From the NCBI GenBank assembly GCA_002256115.1, contig NKIK01000029.1:1-60009 (forward strand): a stretch of DNA of 60,009 nt, given 5' to 3'. Position 1 is the first letter of the stretch. Each line of letters begins with the position of its first letter. This document shows, in pieces, positions 15,961 through 24,687 of the stretch. Source of the DNA: Burkholderiales bacterium PBB3. GTDB lineage: Bacteria > Pseudomonadota > Gammaproteobacteria > Burkholderiales > Burkholderiaceae_C. The notes below the pieces were generated by a model. The model was not told the DNA's origin. It saw only the letters and a list, made by a program, of their open reading frames with translations, and did not search any database. The translations under genes and the position numbers were made by a program.

Positions 15961-16953
15961 CTAACCCTTCAGGCTTTTGAGCTGCTCTTGCGCGTCTTCC
16001 AGCTGCTTTTTGCCCAGCACGGGTTTAAAGCCCAAGGCGCGCTCGTAGCTGGCAATGGCTTTGGGCTTGTCGTTCAAGGCCTGCCATGACTGGCCTATGC
16101 GGTAGTGCATGGGGGCACTGGGCTTCATGCCCAATGCTTTGTCAAATTGCGCAATAGCCTCCGCATGCTTGCCCTGCTCTTGCAGCACGCGGCCCATTCC
16201 AAAGACGGCTGTTTCGTTGTCAGGGAAGCGCTTGTGGATGTCGTTAAACACGCGCAAGGCTTCGGTGTATTTCTTTTCTTGCGCGTAATAGAAGCCCAGG
16301 CTCACCATCAGGCCGCGCTGGTTTTTCTCTAGTGATTTGTTGTCGGCGCTTAAGGGGGCCAGCACCGCGGCTTCTACTTTGGCTGTGTCCTTGTCGGCCA
16401 AATCCAGGTTGCCTTGCATCAGGCGGGCAGCCTCGGGGTTAATTTTTTGGGTTTGCGCCACCAGCTCTTTGGCATTGCTGCTGCCACCGCCCATGATGCC
16501 CGGCACCTGCTGGTAATACTGCAACAAAGAGAAGCGCGCATCTGTGTTTTTAGGGTCGAGTTCTATAGCTTTTTTGAACGCATCCCGAATCTTGCCCAGG
16601 TAGCCCATGGCCGACATGACACCGGCGCGTATTGCCTTAGAGCCCAGGCTATTGCCCACTGCTTCATGGCAGTCGGCGTTTTGCGGATGGGCCTGCACGC
16701 ATTGCTCTGCCAGCTTCACGGCCTCATCAATCTGTTTGTCTTGGCCCTGTGCCAGCATCAGGTCGATGCGGCCCAACAAGGCATCGACCTGCGTGGGGTT
16801 GGTGGCCAGCGCGGCTTGGGTGGCGCGGTCGACTTCATCGTATTTTTTGGCCTTGAGCAGCGCCTCATATTCGTGGGCATGTGCCGCGCACGCCAGAGTG
16901 GCCGTGGCCAAAGCCACACAAAGGGAGAGGGGGGAGGGTTTGAATAAGTTCAT
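15961..16953 (-). CDS. Tetratricopeptide-repeat protein, exported
   Basis: 330 aa. A signal peptide (MNLFKPSPLSLCVALATATLA, cleavage near HAH) is followed by TPR-type helical hairpins over nearly the whole length. Examples are YEALLKAKKYDEVDRATQAAL, KAIELDPKNTDARFSLLQYY, FYYAQEKKYTEALRVFNDIH and GKHAEAIAQFDKALGMKPSAPMHYRIG. Such periplasmic TPR proteins act as protein-protein scaffolds; the partner is unknown. It is convergent with the DUF2141 gene, with a 7-base gap. Confidence 0.88.
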   Translation of the reverse strand: MNLFKPSPLSLCVALATATLACAAHAHEYEALLKAKKYDEVDRATQAALATNPTQVDALLGRIDLMLAQGQDKQIDEAVKLAEQCVQAHPQNADCHEAVGNSLGSKAIRAGVMSAMGYLGKIRDAFKKAIELDPKNTDARFSLLQYYQQVPGIMGGGSSNAKELVAQTQKINPEAARLMQGNLDLADKDTAKVEAAVLAPLSADNKSLEKNQRGLMVSLGFYYAQEKKYTEALRVFNDIHKRFPDNETAVFGMGRVLQEQGKHAEAIAQFDKALGMKPSAPMHYRIGQSWQALNDKPKAIASYERALGFKPVLGKKQLEDAQEQLKSLKG

Positions 16954-16999
16954 CTAGCGCTAACGATTGGCAGGCCCGAGAAGTAGACAGAAGTAGACA

Positions 17000-17425
17000 T
17001 CAGGCAGAAAAATAGATCATACGAATAAGCCACGACACCAGCCAACCAACTGCCGCCAGCTGCCAGGCGGCGGCGAGCCAGCGCGGCGTGCCATAGCGCT
17101 TGCCGGTGGCGGCCTCAGCCACCAGCAACACGCTGTGCACGGCCGCTACGGCCAGCACGGGCAGCAGCCCAGGGTTCAGCAGCCAAGCACTTGCCACATC
17201 GCCCTGCGCCAGCGCGCCGCAGGCGCGTATACCGCCACACAGCGGGCAGGGCAGGCCGGTGACATGCTTGAACGCACACAGGGGCACATCCCCTAGGGCC
17301 AAAAAATGGGGCGCTATTACTACCCCCAGCGGCAGCACCAGGCTGATGGCCGCACGCCATTGCCGGTCTGCCGCGCCCAGGGCTTTAGCCGATGGTGATG
17401 GCCAAATTGCCACTGTTACCACCAT
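17000..17425 (-). CDS. DUF2752 membrane protein
   Basis: About 141 aa. The conserved motif GLPCPLCGGIRACGALAQGD, between a membrane segment (ISLVLPLGVVIAPHFLAL) and two further hydrophobic stretches, identifies DUF2752. In this family a CPxCG motif follows the first membrane helix, and the function is unknown. The start is uncertain. ATG 17425 overlaps the upstream gene by 41 bp; the only longer option is TTG 17467. The pair is almost certainly one transcript. Confidence 0.75.
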   Translation of the reverse strand: MVVTVAIWPSPSAKALGAADRQWRAAISLVLPLGVVIAPHFLALGDVPLCAFKHVTGLPCPLCGGIRACGALAQGDVASAWLLNPGLLPVLAVAAVHSVLLVAEAATGKRYGTPRWLAAAWQLAAVGWLVSWLIRMIYFSA

Positions 17426-17966
17426 CGGTGAGTTGCTTGGCCATGTGGTAGCTGCCAATAAAGGCAATGGGCAGTGTGATGATGACGCCGACGAAGCACA
17501 AGATCAGACCCAAGTTGCCAATGATGCCCAACACCAGCATACAGAAAAACGCACTCAACAAATTGGCTTTGACCGCCTCCCAGGCGCGCTTCAGGGCGTT
17601 GATGCCGTCCTTCTCACCACAGGCCACCAGGTAGGCGGCGGTGGGCACAATGGCCATCAGTAACAAGCCCGGCAAAATGCAAAACAGGTAGCCAATACCT
17701 ACGATGATGGAGCCCACCAACATGGACACCAAGGCCGGTACAAAATCCTCAAACCCCTTGAACACGTCGGCAATCTCGGCCTTGCCGCCTTCGTCTTCAA
17801 TTTTGATCATCTTCATGTAGCCCACCATCATGGGGCCGCTCAGCAGGCCAAAGCCCACACTGCTGATAAAAACAACCAGCAGCGAGGCCACAATGTGGTT
17901 CAGCGGATTGTTCTTCAGGCCCGCAAAGCCTGCCGATACGCATTCTGAGAGATCTGGAGCTGCCAT
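17385..17966 (-). CDS. Multi-pass inner-membrane protein of unknown function
   Basis: 193 aa from ATG 17966, with about five hydrophobic segments (HIVASLLVVFISSVGFGLL, VSMLVGSIIVGIGYLF, GLLLMAIVPTAAYLV, AFFCMLVLGIIGNLGLIL, VGVIITLPIAFIGSY). Between segments 1 and 2 there is a soluble loop with GYMKMIKIEDEGGKAEIADVFKGF. It resembles small integral-membrane families such as DUF975/DUF4013, but I cannot place it firmly. The DUF2752 gene follows with overlap, suggesting a joint membrane function. Confidence 0.75.
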   Translation of the reverse strand: MAAPDLSECVSAGFAGLKNNPLNHIVASLLVVFISSVGFGLLSGPMMVGYMKMIKIEDEGGKAEIADVFKGFEDFVPALVSMLVGSIIVGIGYLFCILPGLLLMAIVPTAAYLVACGEKDGINALKRAWEAVKANLLSAFFCMLVLGIIGNLGLILCFVGVIITLPIAFIGSYHMAKQLTDGGNSGNLAITIG

Positions 17967-18064
17967 AGTGAGTGCCCTGCCTTGAAGTGGTTGATTGAAA
18001 AAAGATAGTAGCACCCGTGCTCTAGCGCACTGACGGCCCTTGGGGTTTAAATTAAAAAGTGTTT

Positions 18065-18646
18065 ATGAATACCCAGTTTTTGAAACGATGCTTGGTCGTT
18101 GGCGGCTTGTGCCTGTCGTCGGCCTTTGCGCAAGACAGCGCCAAAGCGCCCACTCCCACCGCACCACCCGGCCCTTTGACCCCCATTGCCAGCCTGAATG
18201 TGGCGCGCTACATGGGCACTTGGTATGAGATTGCCAAGTACCCCAACTACTTTCAGCGCAAATGCGTGCGCAATACCCGGGCCGACTACCAGCTGCAAAC
18301 CGACGGCACCGTGCAAGTCACCAACCGCTGCACCCAGGAAGATGGCTCGGCCGATGAAGCCGTGGGTGCAGCGCGGCAGATAGGCGCTGCGACATCCCCC
18401 AAGCTGGAGGTGCGCTTCGCGCCAGCCTGGCTGTCGTTTTTGCCCGCCGTGTGGGGCAACTACTGGGTCATTGATTTGGACGCTGACTACCAACTGGTGG
18501 CGGTGAGTGAGCCCAAGCGCGAATACCTGTGGGTGCTGGCCCGCACGCCCCAGGTGAGCCCCGAGGCTTACAACGCGCTGCTGCAGCGCTTGGCACAAAA
18601 GGGTTTTGATTTGCAAAAACTGCAGCGCAGCCCGCACACGCCTTAA
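18065..18646 (+). CDS. blc: Bacterial lipocalin (Blc-like)
   Basis: 193 aa. The first lipocalin signature is plain: LNVARYMGTWYEIAKYPNYFQRKCVRNTRADY (G-x-W). The strand GNYWVIDLDADYQLVAVSEPKREYLWVLARTP is the Blc-specific second region. The N-terminal ~25 residues are a signal peptide ending AFAQ, with no lipobox Cys, so it is probably soluble in the periplasm rather than a lipoprotein as in E. coli Blc. It binds fatty acids or lysophospholipids during envelope stress. ATG 18065 is preferred to GTG 18059. Confidence 0.9.
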   Translation: MNTQFLKRCLVVGGLCLSSAFAQDSAKAPTPTAPPGPLTPIASLNVARYMGTWYEIAKYPNYFQRKCVRNTRADYQLQTDGTVQVTNRCTQEDGSADEAVGAARQIGAATSPKLEVRFAPAWLSFLPAVWGNYWVIDLDADYQLVAVSEPKREYLWVLARTPQVSPEAYNALLQRLAQKGFDLQKLQRSPHTP

Positions 18647-18737
18647 GCGAGCCGTACTGGCTTCAGTAGCCTGCTACGGCGCTTGCGGGGCGACGTTGGT
18701 CTACACTTGAATTTTTATCTTGTTAGCCCTACAACCC

Positions 18738-20783
18738 ATGCTGAAAATCCAACGATTTCACCCCCGCACACTGACCTTGTCGCTGTGCATGGCCGCACTG
18801 TGTGCGACCTCTGCACTGGCGCAGGCCCCCACGTCGGGCATTGACAAAACCCAGTTCGACACCACGGTGCGCCCGCAGGACGACTTTCACCAATACGTCA
18901 GCGGTACTTGGCTCAAGAACACCGCCATTCCAGCGGACAAATCCAGCTGGGGCAGCTTTCAGGCGCTGCATGAACTGACCCAGCCGCAGCTGCGCTCCAT
19001 CGTCGAGGCGGCTGCCAAAGACGGCAAAAAAGCCGGTGCCGAAGCGCAAAAGATTGGTGACCTGTACACCAGCTTTATGGATGAAAAAACGCGTGACGCC
19101 CTGGGCTTGAAGCCCCTGCAGGCCGAGCTGGCGCGCATTGCGGCGCTCAAAGACAAAAAGCAGATCCCCGCGCTGATTGCCCACTACAACCACATCGGGG
19201 TGACCGCGCCCTACGACCTGCAAATCCACCAAGATGCCAAAGACGCTACGGTGTACGTGGCCGATCTGGTGCAAAACGGCCTGGGCCTGCCAGACCGTGA
19301 CTACTACCTGAAAGATGACGACGCACGCCTGAAAGACATGCGCGACAAGTACCTGGCGCATGTGGAAAGAACGCTGGGCATGGCCGGTGTCAAAAATGCA
19401 CCGTCCGGCGCGCGCGATGTGCTGGCCCTGGAAACCGCCTTGGCCAAAGCGCAGTGGTCCAAAGTAGAAAACCGCGATCCCGTTAAAACCTACAACCGCG
19501 TAGAGATCAGCAAGCTGGCTGATTTGGCTGCGGGCTACGACTGGCCCGCCTATTTGAACGCGGCCGGTGTGGGCACCAAGCTGCCCTTCATTGTGGTCAG
19601 CCAGCCCGGCTACCTAACCGGCTTTAACGCCGCGCTGCAGGCCACGCCCCTGGAGACCTGGAAGACCTACTTCACTTGGCACCTGCTGAACACTGCCGCG
19701 CCCTATTTGTCGCAAGACTGGGTGAACGCGCGCTTTGCCTTCTATGGCACCGCGCTCTCGGGTGTGCCGCAGCTGCGCCCGGCCTGGCAGCGTGCCATGT
19801 CTTTGGAAGACAAAGCCTTGGGCGAGGCCCTGGGCAAGCTGTATGTGCAAAAGCATTTCCCGGCAGAGAGCAAAGTGCGCATGGAAAAGCTGGTGGCCAA
19901 TATGTTGCTGGCGTTCAAAAACGGCATCGACAACCTGGACTGGATGACCCCGGCCACCAAGAAGGAAGCCCAGGCCAAGCTGGCGACCTTTGTGCCCAAA
20001 ATTGGCTACCCCAAAAAGTGGCGTGATTACAGCAAGCTGCAAATCCGTGCCAATGATTTGGTGGGCAATGTGTTTCGCGCCAATAGCTTTGAGCACGAGC
20101 GCAATGTGGGCAAACTGGGCAAGCCGATTGACCGTGACGAATGGTTCATGGCCCCGCAAACGGTGAACGCCTACTACAACCCGGAGATGAACGAGATCGT
20201 CTTCCCGGCCGTCATCTTGCAGCCGCCGTTTTTTGACCCCAAGGCAGAGGATGCGGTGAACTACGGTGCCATTGGTGCAGTCATCGGCCACGAGATCAGC
20301 CACGGGTTTGACGACCAGGGCAGCCAATACGACGGACTGGGAAATCTGCGCAACTGGTGGACTGAAGAAGACAACAAACGCTTTGCCGCAAAGACCGGCG
20401 TGCTGGTCAAGCAGTACGCGGCCTACAGCCCGGTGCCGGGCTACTTCATCAATGGCGAGCTGACGCTGGGTGAAAACATTGCTGACACCTCGGGCTTGGC
20501 GGTCGCCGCCAAGGCCTACCAGTTGTCGCTGGGCGGTAAGCCCGCGCCCGTGCTGGACGGCTTTACCGGAGAGCAGCGCGTCTACATTGGCTTTGCGCAA
20601 ATCTGGCGCTCCAAAATGCGCGAGGCCCAGGCGCTGGTGCAGGTCAAGTCCGATCCGCATTCGGCTGCTGAATTCCGCATCCAAGGCACGCTGGTCAACC
20701 AGCCCGAATTCCACCGCGTGTTTGATGTGAAGCCCGGCGACAAGATGTATGTGCCGCCCGAGCAGCGCGTGGTGATTTGGTAA
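18738..20783 (+). CDS. M13 family zinc metallopeptidase (neprilysin-like), exported
   Basis: 681 aa. The signal peptide ends at ALAQA. The helical N-terminal M13 domain starts at DKTQFDTTVRPQDDFHQYVSGTWLKN. The catalytic domain contains NAYYNPEMNEIVFPAVILQPPFF, the zinc motif HEISH in GHEISHGFDDQG, and GENIAD, which supplies the third zinc ligand, ending with the C-terminal PxxW-like RVVIW. The length is full for the family. M13 enzymes cleave short peptides in the periplasm. The start is ATG 18738; a TTG 18 bases earlier is unlikely. Confidence 0.93.
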   Translation: MLKIQRFHPRTLTLSLCMAALCATSALAQAPTSGIDKTQFDTTVRPQDDFHQYVSGTWLKNTAIPADKSSWGSFQALHELTQPQLRSIVEAAAKDGKKAGAEAQKIGDLYTSFMDEKTRDALGLKPLQAELARIAALKDKKQIPALIAHYNHIGVTAPYDLQIHQDAKDATVYVADLVQNGLGLPDRDYYLKDDDARLKDMRDKYLAHVERTLGMAGVKNAPSGARDVLALETALAKAQWSKVENRDPVKTYNRVEISKLADLAAGYDWPAYLNAAGVGTKLPFIVVSQPGYLTGFNAALQATPLETWKTYFTWHLLNTAAPYLSQDWVNARFAFYGTALSGVPQLRPAWQRAMSLEDKALGEALGKLYVQKHFPAESKVRMEKLVANMLLAFKNGIDNLDWMTPATKKEAQAKLATFVPKIGYPKKWRDYSKLQIRANDLVGNVFRANSFEHERNVGKLGKPIDRDEWFMAPQTVNAYYNPEMNEIVFPAVILQPPFFDPKAEDAVNYGAIGAVIGHEISHGFDDQGSQYDGLGNLRNWWTEEDNKRFAAKTGVLVKQYAAYSPVPGYFINGELTLGENIADTSGLAVAAKAYQLSLGGKPAPVLDGFTGEQRVYIGFAQIWRSKMREAQALVQVKSDPHSAAEFRIQGTLVNQPEFHRVFDVKPGDKMYVPPEQRVVIW

Positions 20784-20826
20784 TACCGCCACGGCGCTGG
20801 TGGCCCGATAAGGTTCAGGAGTGGAT

Positions 20827-21423
20827 ATGAAAAAACTAGGATCGTGGTTGTCGGGGCTGGTGCTGTGCTGGGGCTTTTGCCTGGCCTGGGGCATGGGGGC
20901 GGCGGTGGCGGCCCCAGAGCGTCTGGTTACCAAAACCGTGGTGGTGAACGCCACGCTGGACCAAACCTGGGATGCCTGGACCACGCGGGCAGGCATCACC
21001 AGCTTTTTTGCGCCCGATGCCAAAGTAGAGGCGCGTGTGGGCGGGCCGTTTCAGATCTACATGGACCCGGATGCCGAGCCTGGCGCTAAGGGGGCAGACG
21101 ACATGCGCTTCATGGCCCTGCAGCCCAAAGCCATGCTGTCATTTGACTGGAATGCTCCGCCGCACATGCCTTTGGTCCGGGCGCAGCGCACCTTTGTAGT
21201 GGTGCGCCTGGAGGCCGTGACGGACAAGACAACCCGCGTGACGCTGACCCACTCGGGCTGGGCTGAAGGCGCTGAGTGGGACCAAGCCTACGATTACTTT
21301 GACCGGTCTTGGGGCACGGTGCTGGACAACCTGAAGCGCCGCTTTGACACCGGCCCGCGCGATTGGTCGGTCTGGCTGCAGCAGCTCAAGGTGATGCGCG
21401 CCGCCAAAGCCAAAAGAGAATGA
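20827..21423 (+). CDS. SRPBCC domain protein with signal peptide
   Basis: 198 aa. AGGAG (20817-20821) lies 5 bases before ATG 20827 and fixes the start. The signal peptide (KKLGSWLSGLVLCWGFCLAWGMGAAVAA) is followed by an AHSA1/START-like fold: TVVVNATLDQTWDAWTTRAGITSFFAPDA, GGPFQIYMDP and a C-terminal helix FDRSWGTVLDNLKRRF. Export is unusual for this fold, which is mostly cytosolic. It probably binds a small hydrophobic ligand. It lies 43 bp after the M13 gene, so it is possibly co-transcribed. Confidence 0.82.
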   Translation: MKKLGSWLSGLVLCWGFCLAWGMGAAVAAPERLVTKTVVVNATLDQTWDAWTTRAGITSFFAPDAKVEARVGGPFQIYMDPDAEPGAKGADDMRFMALQPKAMLSFDWNAPPHMPLVRAQRTFVVVRLEAVTDKTTRVTLTHSGWAEGAEWDQAYDYFDRSWGTVLDNLKRRFDTGPRDWSVWLQQLKVMRAAKAKRE

Positions 21424-21448
21424 TGGGCGAGGTGTGCGCTGGGCAGTT

Positions 21449-21508
21449 TTGCTATTAGTTTAGGAGCTTCTCCCGCACTATCCACGGCTTGAACGGCACA
21501 TTTGGCAC
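21449..21508 (+). repeat. Dispersed ~58 bp repeat, copy 4
   Basis: TTGCTATTAGTTTAGGAGC, then TTCTCCCGCACTATCCACGG and a tail ending in CATTTGGC. One base in the core differs from the other copies (CTTCTCC for CTGCTCC). It lies between the SRPBCC gene and the solute-binding protein gene. Confidence 0.85.
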
Positions 21509-21524
21509 TAGAAAGAGACTAAAA

Positions 21525-22268
21525 ATGGCAGGCGTTGGCAGTATCGCAAAGGGCTCTAAGCGCTTGTGGGCGGGGTTGAGCCTCTGCCTGCTCTTGATGC
21601 CTATGGCCTTGGGCGATACCGTGGTGCTGCACTACAACCCGCGCCCTCCTTACCTCTTGGTGGTGAATGGCGAATTGGTCGGCTTGACAGGATCGCCCGC
21701 CACCGCCGCATTTCGCTCGGCGGGTGTGGCCTTCTCACTGATGGAGACCCCTGCGTCCCGCCAACTGAAGCTGTTGGAGGAGGGCCGTGGGCACGACTGT
21801 GCGGTGGGCTGGTTCAAAAACCCGCAGCGCGAGGCCTTTGCCAAGTTCACCAGGCCTATCTACCGCGACCAACCCCAAGTGGCATTGCGCCGGGCGGACA
21901 CTGAGCGCGTGGCCGATGGAGAGCCCTTAGAAAGCCTGCTCTCAAACAAGGCGATGGTCTTGCTGATCAAGCAAAGTTACTCGTACGGGCAGGGGCTGGA
22001 TGCCCTGATTGAGCAATACCAACCCAAGCGCATCTCCACCACCGACGAGAGCCGCCTGATGCTCAAAAGCATCCATCTGCGGGGTGCGGACTACATGTTC
22101 ATGGCCCCGGAAGAGGTGGGGCCTACCATCGCCGCCGCTGGCTTTGAGCGCACGCAGTTCAAAGCCGTCAAGCTGGCGGGCATGCCTGCGGGCGAGCACC
22201 GCTACATCCTGTGCAGCAAGCTGGTGCCGGATGCTGTGATGGGGCGGTTGAATGCGGCGATTCGGTAG
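21525..22268 (+). CDS. Periplasmic solute-binding-like protein (SBP_bac_3 type)
   Basis: 247 aa from ATG 21525; a frame beginning at 21489 reads through repeat copy 4 and is not used. Signal peptide (LWAGLSLCLLLMPMALG-D). The mature part begins TVVLHYNPRPPYLLVVNGELVGLTGSPATAAFRSAGVAFSLMETPASRQLKLL, matching family 3 amino-acid-type binding proteins. No transporter genes are adjacent, so it may be a sensor-like or orphan binding protein. The ligand is unknown. Confidence 0.8.
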   Translation: MAGVGSIAKGSKRLWAGLSLCLLLMPMALGDTVVLHYNPRPPYLLVVNGELVGLTGSPATAAFRSAGVAFSLMETPASRQLKLLEEGRGHDCAVGWFKNPQREAFAKFTRPIYRDQPQVALRRADTERVADGEPLESLLSNKAMVLLIKQSYSYGQGLDALIEQYQPKRISTTDESRLMLKSIHLRGADYMFMAPEEVGPTIAAAGFERTQFKAVKLAGMPAGEHRYILCSKLVPDAVMGRLNAAIR

Positions 22269-22291
22269 TGCCCGGCCAGTACTAACACTAA

Positions 22292-22762
22292 CTAACGCAC
22301 CAAGCGCACCGCTGCAATTGCCAGCCAGCCCAGCACAAAGTTGGTCACCATCAGCGTCTGAATCTGGGCCGCGGCCTTGGCGGCGTCGGGCCAGGCCTCG
22401 GCGGCCAAGGCGCGCTTGAACTTGCTGAACCCCGCCATGTAGATGTGACCAAAAATCAGCATCATCAAAATGCCGATACCCAGCATCAGGTTCCAGCCCA
22501 GCGGCACACTGCCCACGCCGTTGGCGGCCTTCATCGCTTTGAATAGTGCGGTGTAGAGGTGGCTGCCGGTGGTAAACAGCACCACAATGGCAACAAGCAC
22601 CACCGCAAAGAACCGCCGCCACACCTGCAGCATGAGGCGCGCGCGGGGCTGGGGTTCCATCACCGCCAGCGCTGCGGGGCGCAGCGCCAGCAGCATGAAA
22701 GTCATGCCACCCATCCAAACGATACCGGCGACCAGATGCAGCAGTTTGGCGAGTTCGGTCAT
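22292..22762 (-). CDS. CopD-like integral membrane protein
   Basis: 156 aa with four membrane segments: LLHLVAGIVWMGGMTFMLLAL, FFAVVLVAIVVLFTTGSHLY, LMLGIGILMMLIFGHIYM and LMVTNFVLGWLAIAAV. Conserved His residues sit in segments 1 and 3 (LLHLVAGIVWMGG, FGHIYM), as in the CopD/YebZ-related group. Copper handling is suggested by the family but not shown here. The start overlaps the preceding gene by ATGA. Confidence 0.8.
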   Translation of the reverse strand: MTELAKLLHLVAGIVWMGGMTFMLLALRPAALAVMEPQPRARLMLQVWRRFFAVVLVAIVVLFTTGSHLYTALFKAMKAANGVGSVPLGWNLMLGIGILMMLIFGHIYMAGFSKFKRALAAEAWPDAAKAAAQIQTLMVTNFVLGWLAIAAVRLVR

Positions 22763-23931
22763 ACAGACGCTTCCACGGCAAATTGCAAACCAGCATGGTC
22801 TTGCAGCCGTTTCATCAGGGGTGCTCCCATGGCGGAAGCCGGTGTCCAGATGCCACCGGGCGTGTGGGCGGCTTCTTCTAGCAGGCAGATGGCCGATTGC
22901 GCAATCATCTTGGAGGTGCTGCCATAGCCAGGGTCGCGGTCGCCTTTGACGCCCACGCGCAGGCTGTCGCCCGCCGCGTTGTGGCCCACAAATAGCACGT
23001 CGTAAAAGCCCGCTTCGCGCTCTGCGCGCGAGGGGCCTTCACCGGGCTTGGGGCCATCTTCTGAGGCCATGGATTTGTCTGCCGCCACCGCGTTGGCGAT
23101 GGCCTCGCCTTTTTCGCCCACGCCAGTGATCAGCATTTCGTCGTAAACAAAATCAGCGCCGTAAGCGGTGCCGAGCAAGAAGTTGGAGCGGTGCACGTTG
23201 CGCGTGTTGATAGCCGCCATGACGAAGGGTGCCACCCACACGCCCAGTGCCTCGTCGACCATGGGCTTGGTGCCCGAGGGCTGGCGCGGGCCTTCAAAAC
23301 CGGGGGTGAGTGAGAACGGGTTGCGCAGCAGGCCCAAGATAACCGGGTCTTTGGCGGCGGCGGCCATGGTGGCGTTCAGGCTGGCAGCGGTACCACCCGA
23401 GAAGGTGCCTTTCATCTTGCGCACCCGCCCGCGCACGCGCGTGGCCGGGCCGCCAAAGCGCGCCTTCATTTCGTTTTGCAGCATGAACACACCCAGGTCA
23501 AACGGGATGGAGTCAAACCCGCACGAGAACACAATGCGCGCGCCGCTGGCCTTGGCTTGGGCCTCGTGGGCGTCGATCATCAGGCGCATCCAGGCGGGTT
23601 CGCCGCACAGGTCCACATAGTCCACGCCCGACTTGGCACACGCCTCCACCAGCTCATTGCCATACAACTGGTAAGGCCCCACGGTGGTGAGTACCAGGCG
23701 CGTGCGCGCCATTAGGGCTTGCAGGCTGGCGGGGTCCGCACTGTCGGTCACCACCAGGGGCGTGTTGGCTGGGGCACCCAGCTCGTCGCGCACGGCGGCC
23801 AATTTTTCAGCACTGCGCCCACCCATGGCCCAGCGCAGGCCGCTGGCGGGCAGTGTGAGCAAATACTCAATCACCAAGCGGCCGGTAAAGCCGGTGGCAC
23901 CGTGGATGACGATGTCGAATTCTTTGGGCAT
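22759..23931 (-). CDS. Saccharopine dehydrogenase-like / trans-acting enoyl reductase family protein
   Basis: 390 aa. An N-terminal Rossmann fold (FDIVIHGATGFTGRLVIEYLL, GGRSAEKL, VVTDSADPASL) is followed by LTTVGPYQLYGNELVEACAKSGVDYVDLCGEPAW. These are the signatures of the family that includes mycobacterial trans-acting enoyl reductase and eukaryotic SCCPDH. It probably reduces or epimerises a lipid-type substrate with NAD(P)H. GAGGAG six bases before ATG 23931 sets the start. It is coupled by four-base overlap to the CopD-like gene. Confidence 0.88.
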   Translation of the reverse strand: MPKEFDIVIHGATGFTGRLVIEYLLTLPASGLRWAMGGRSAEKLAAVRDELGAPANTPLVVTDSADPASLQALMARTRLVLTTVGPYQLYGNELVEACAKSGVDYVDLCGEPAWMRLMIDAHEAQAKASGARIVFSCGFDSIPFDLGVFMLQNEMKARFGGPATRVRGRVRKMKGTFSGGTAASLNATMAAAAKDPVILGLLRNPFSLTPGFEGPRQPSGTKPMVDEALGVWVAPFVMAAINTRNVHRSNFLLGTAYGADFVYDEMLITGVGEKGEAIANAVAADKSMASEDGPKPGEGPSRAEREAGFYDVLFVGHNAAGDSLRVGVKGDRDPGYGSTSKMIAQSAICLLEEAAHTPGGIWTPASAMGAPLMKRLQDHAGLQFAVEASV

Positions 23932-24036
23932 GGCGAGCTCCTCGTTGTAGAAAGTAGAGGGGCATTTTGCACCTGCGGGGCAAAGGCTGGGTGTCGCGGC
24001 CCAGACCATTCATGGAATAGGGGGTGCGGTGGCAAG

Positions 24037-24093
24037 TGCTCCTAATTTAGGAGCTGCTCCCGCACTATCCACGGCCTGGATGGCCCATTTTCC
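24037..24093 (+). repeat. Dispersed ~58 bp repeat, copy 5
   Basis: TGCTCCTAATTTAGGA then the intact core GCTGCTCCCGCACTATCCA, CGGCC and a tail ending in GGCCCATTT. It sits between two minus-strand genes (DUF1428 and the saccharopine dehydrogenase-like gene). Confidence 0.85.
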
Positions 24094-24127
24094 TATGAAT
24101 TGGCCGCGGTTGTCCGGCTGCAGGGTG

Positions 24128-24478
24128 TCAGGCCTCCACAATGGCCTGGAAGCCACCGTAGATCAGACGTTTGCCATCAAACGGGGGCGCCACACCCGTT
24201 TGCATGCGCGGGTCGGCCATTACCTTTTCCCAACCCGCATCGCGCACCGCCTTGGAAGGCCAGGTCACCCAGGAGAACACCACGGTTTCATCCGGCTCAC
24301 GCTTCACGGCCATCGTGAACGACGTGAGCTTGCCTTCGGGAACATCGTCGCCCCAGCACTCCACCACGCTCAAAGCGCCAAACTCCTTGAAGATGACCGC
24401 CGTATCGCGCGCGTGCTGCAAGTAGGCCTCCTTGTTGGTGGTGCGTACGGGGGCGACAAATCCGTCTACATAATTCAT
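24128..24478 (-). CDS. DUF1428 family protein
   Basis: 116 aa. MNYVDGFVAPVRTTNKEAYLQHARDTAVIFKEFGALSVVECWGDDVPEGKLTSF and a later FSWVTWPSKAVRDAGWEKVMADPRM are characteristic of DUF1428. This is a ferredoxin-like dimeric alpha/beta-barrel family (YbaA) without an assigned reaction. AGGAGT lies six bases before ATG 24478. It is divergent from the sulfur cluster, with a 209 bp shared upstream region. Confidence 0.87.
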   Translation of the reverse strand: MNYVDGFVAPVRTTNKEAYLQHARDTAVIFKEFGALSVVECWGDDVPEGKLTSFTMAVKREPDETVVFSWVTWPSKAVRDAGWEKVMADPRMQTGVAPPFDGKRLIYGGFQAIVEA

Positions 24479-24687
24479 GGATGACTCCTGGTTGGGATGA
24501 AGCTGTGCTGGGAAAACCTGATTGTGATGCGATTGGGCCGCTGTGCAAACCACTCGGGGAGGGCGCACAGGCTTGCTTTTTAAGATGATTTGGTTATAAA
24601 CAATCAAAAAATCAGTAGTTCCAGTTTTAACGATTGGCTTTCAGAATTCCCCCATCGCCACTTTTTTCGATGACCAGGAATTCAAAA

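Noticed and set aside
19614..21023. 469-codon open frame antisense to the M13 peptidase gene
   Set aside because: Mirrors the codon bias of the M13 gene, spans its stop and the next gene, and has no recognisable domain.
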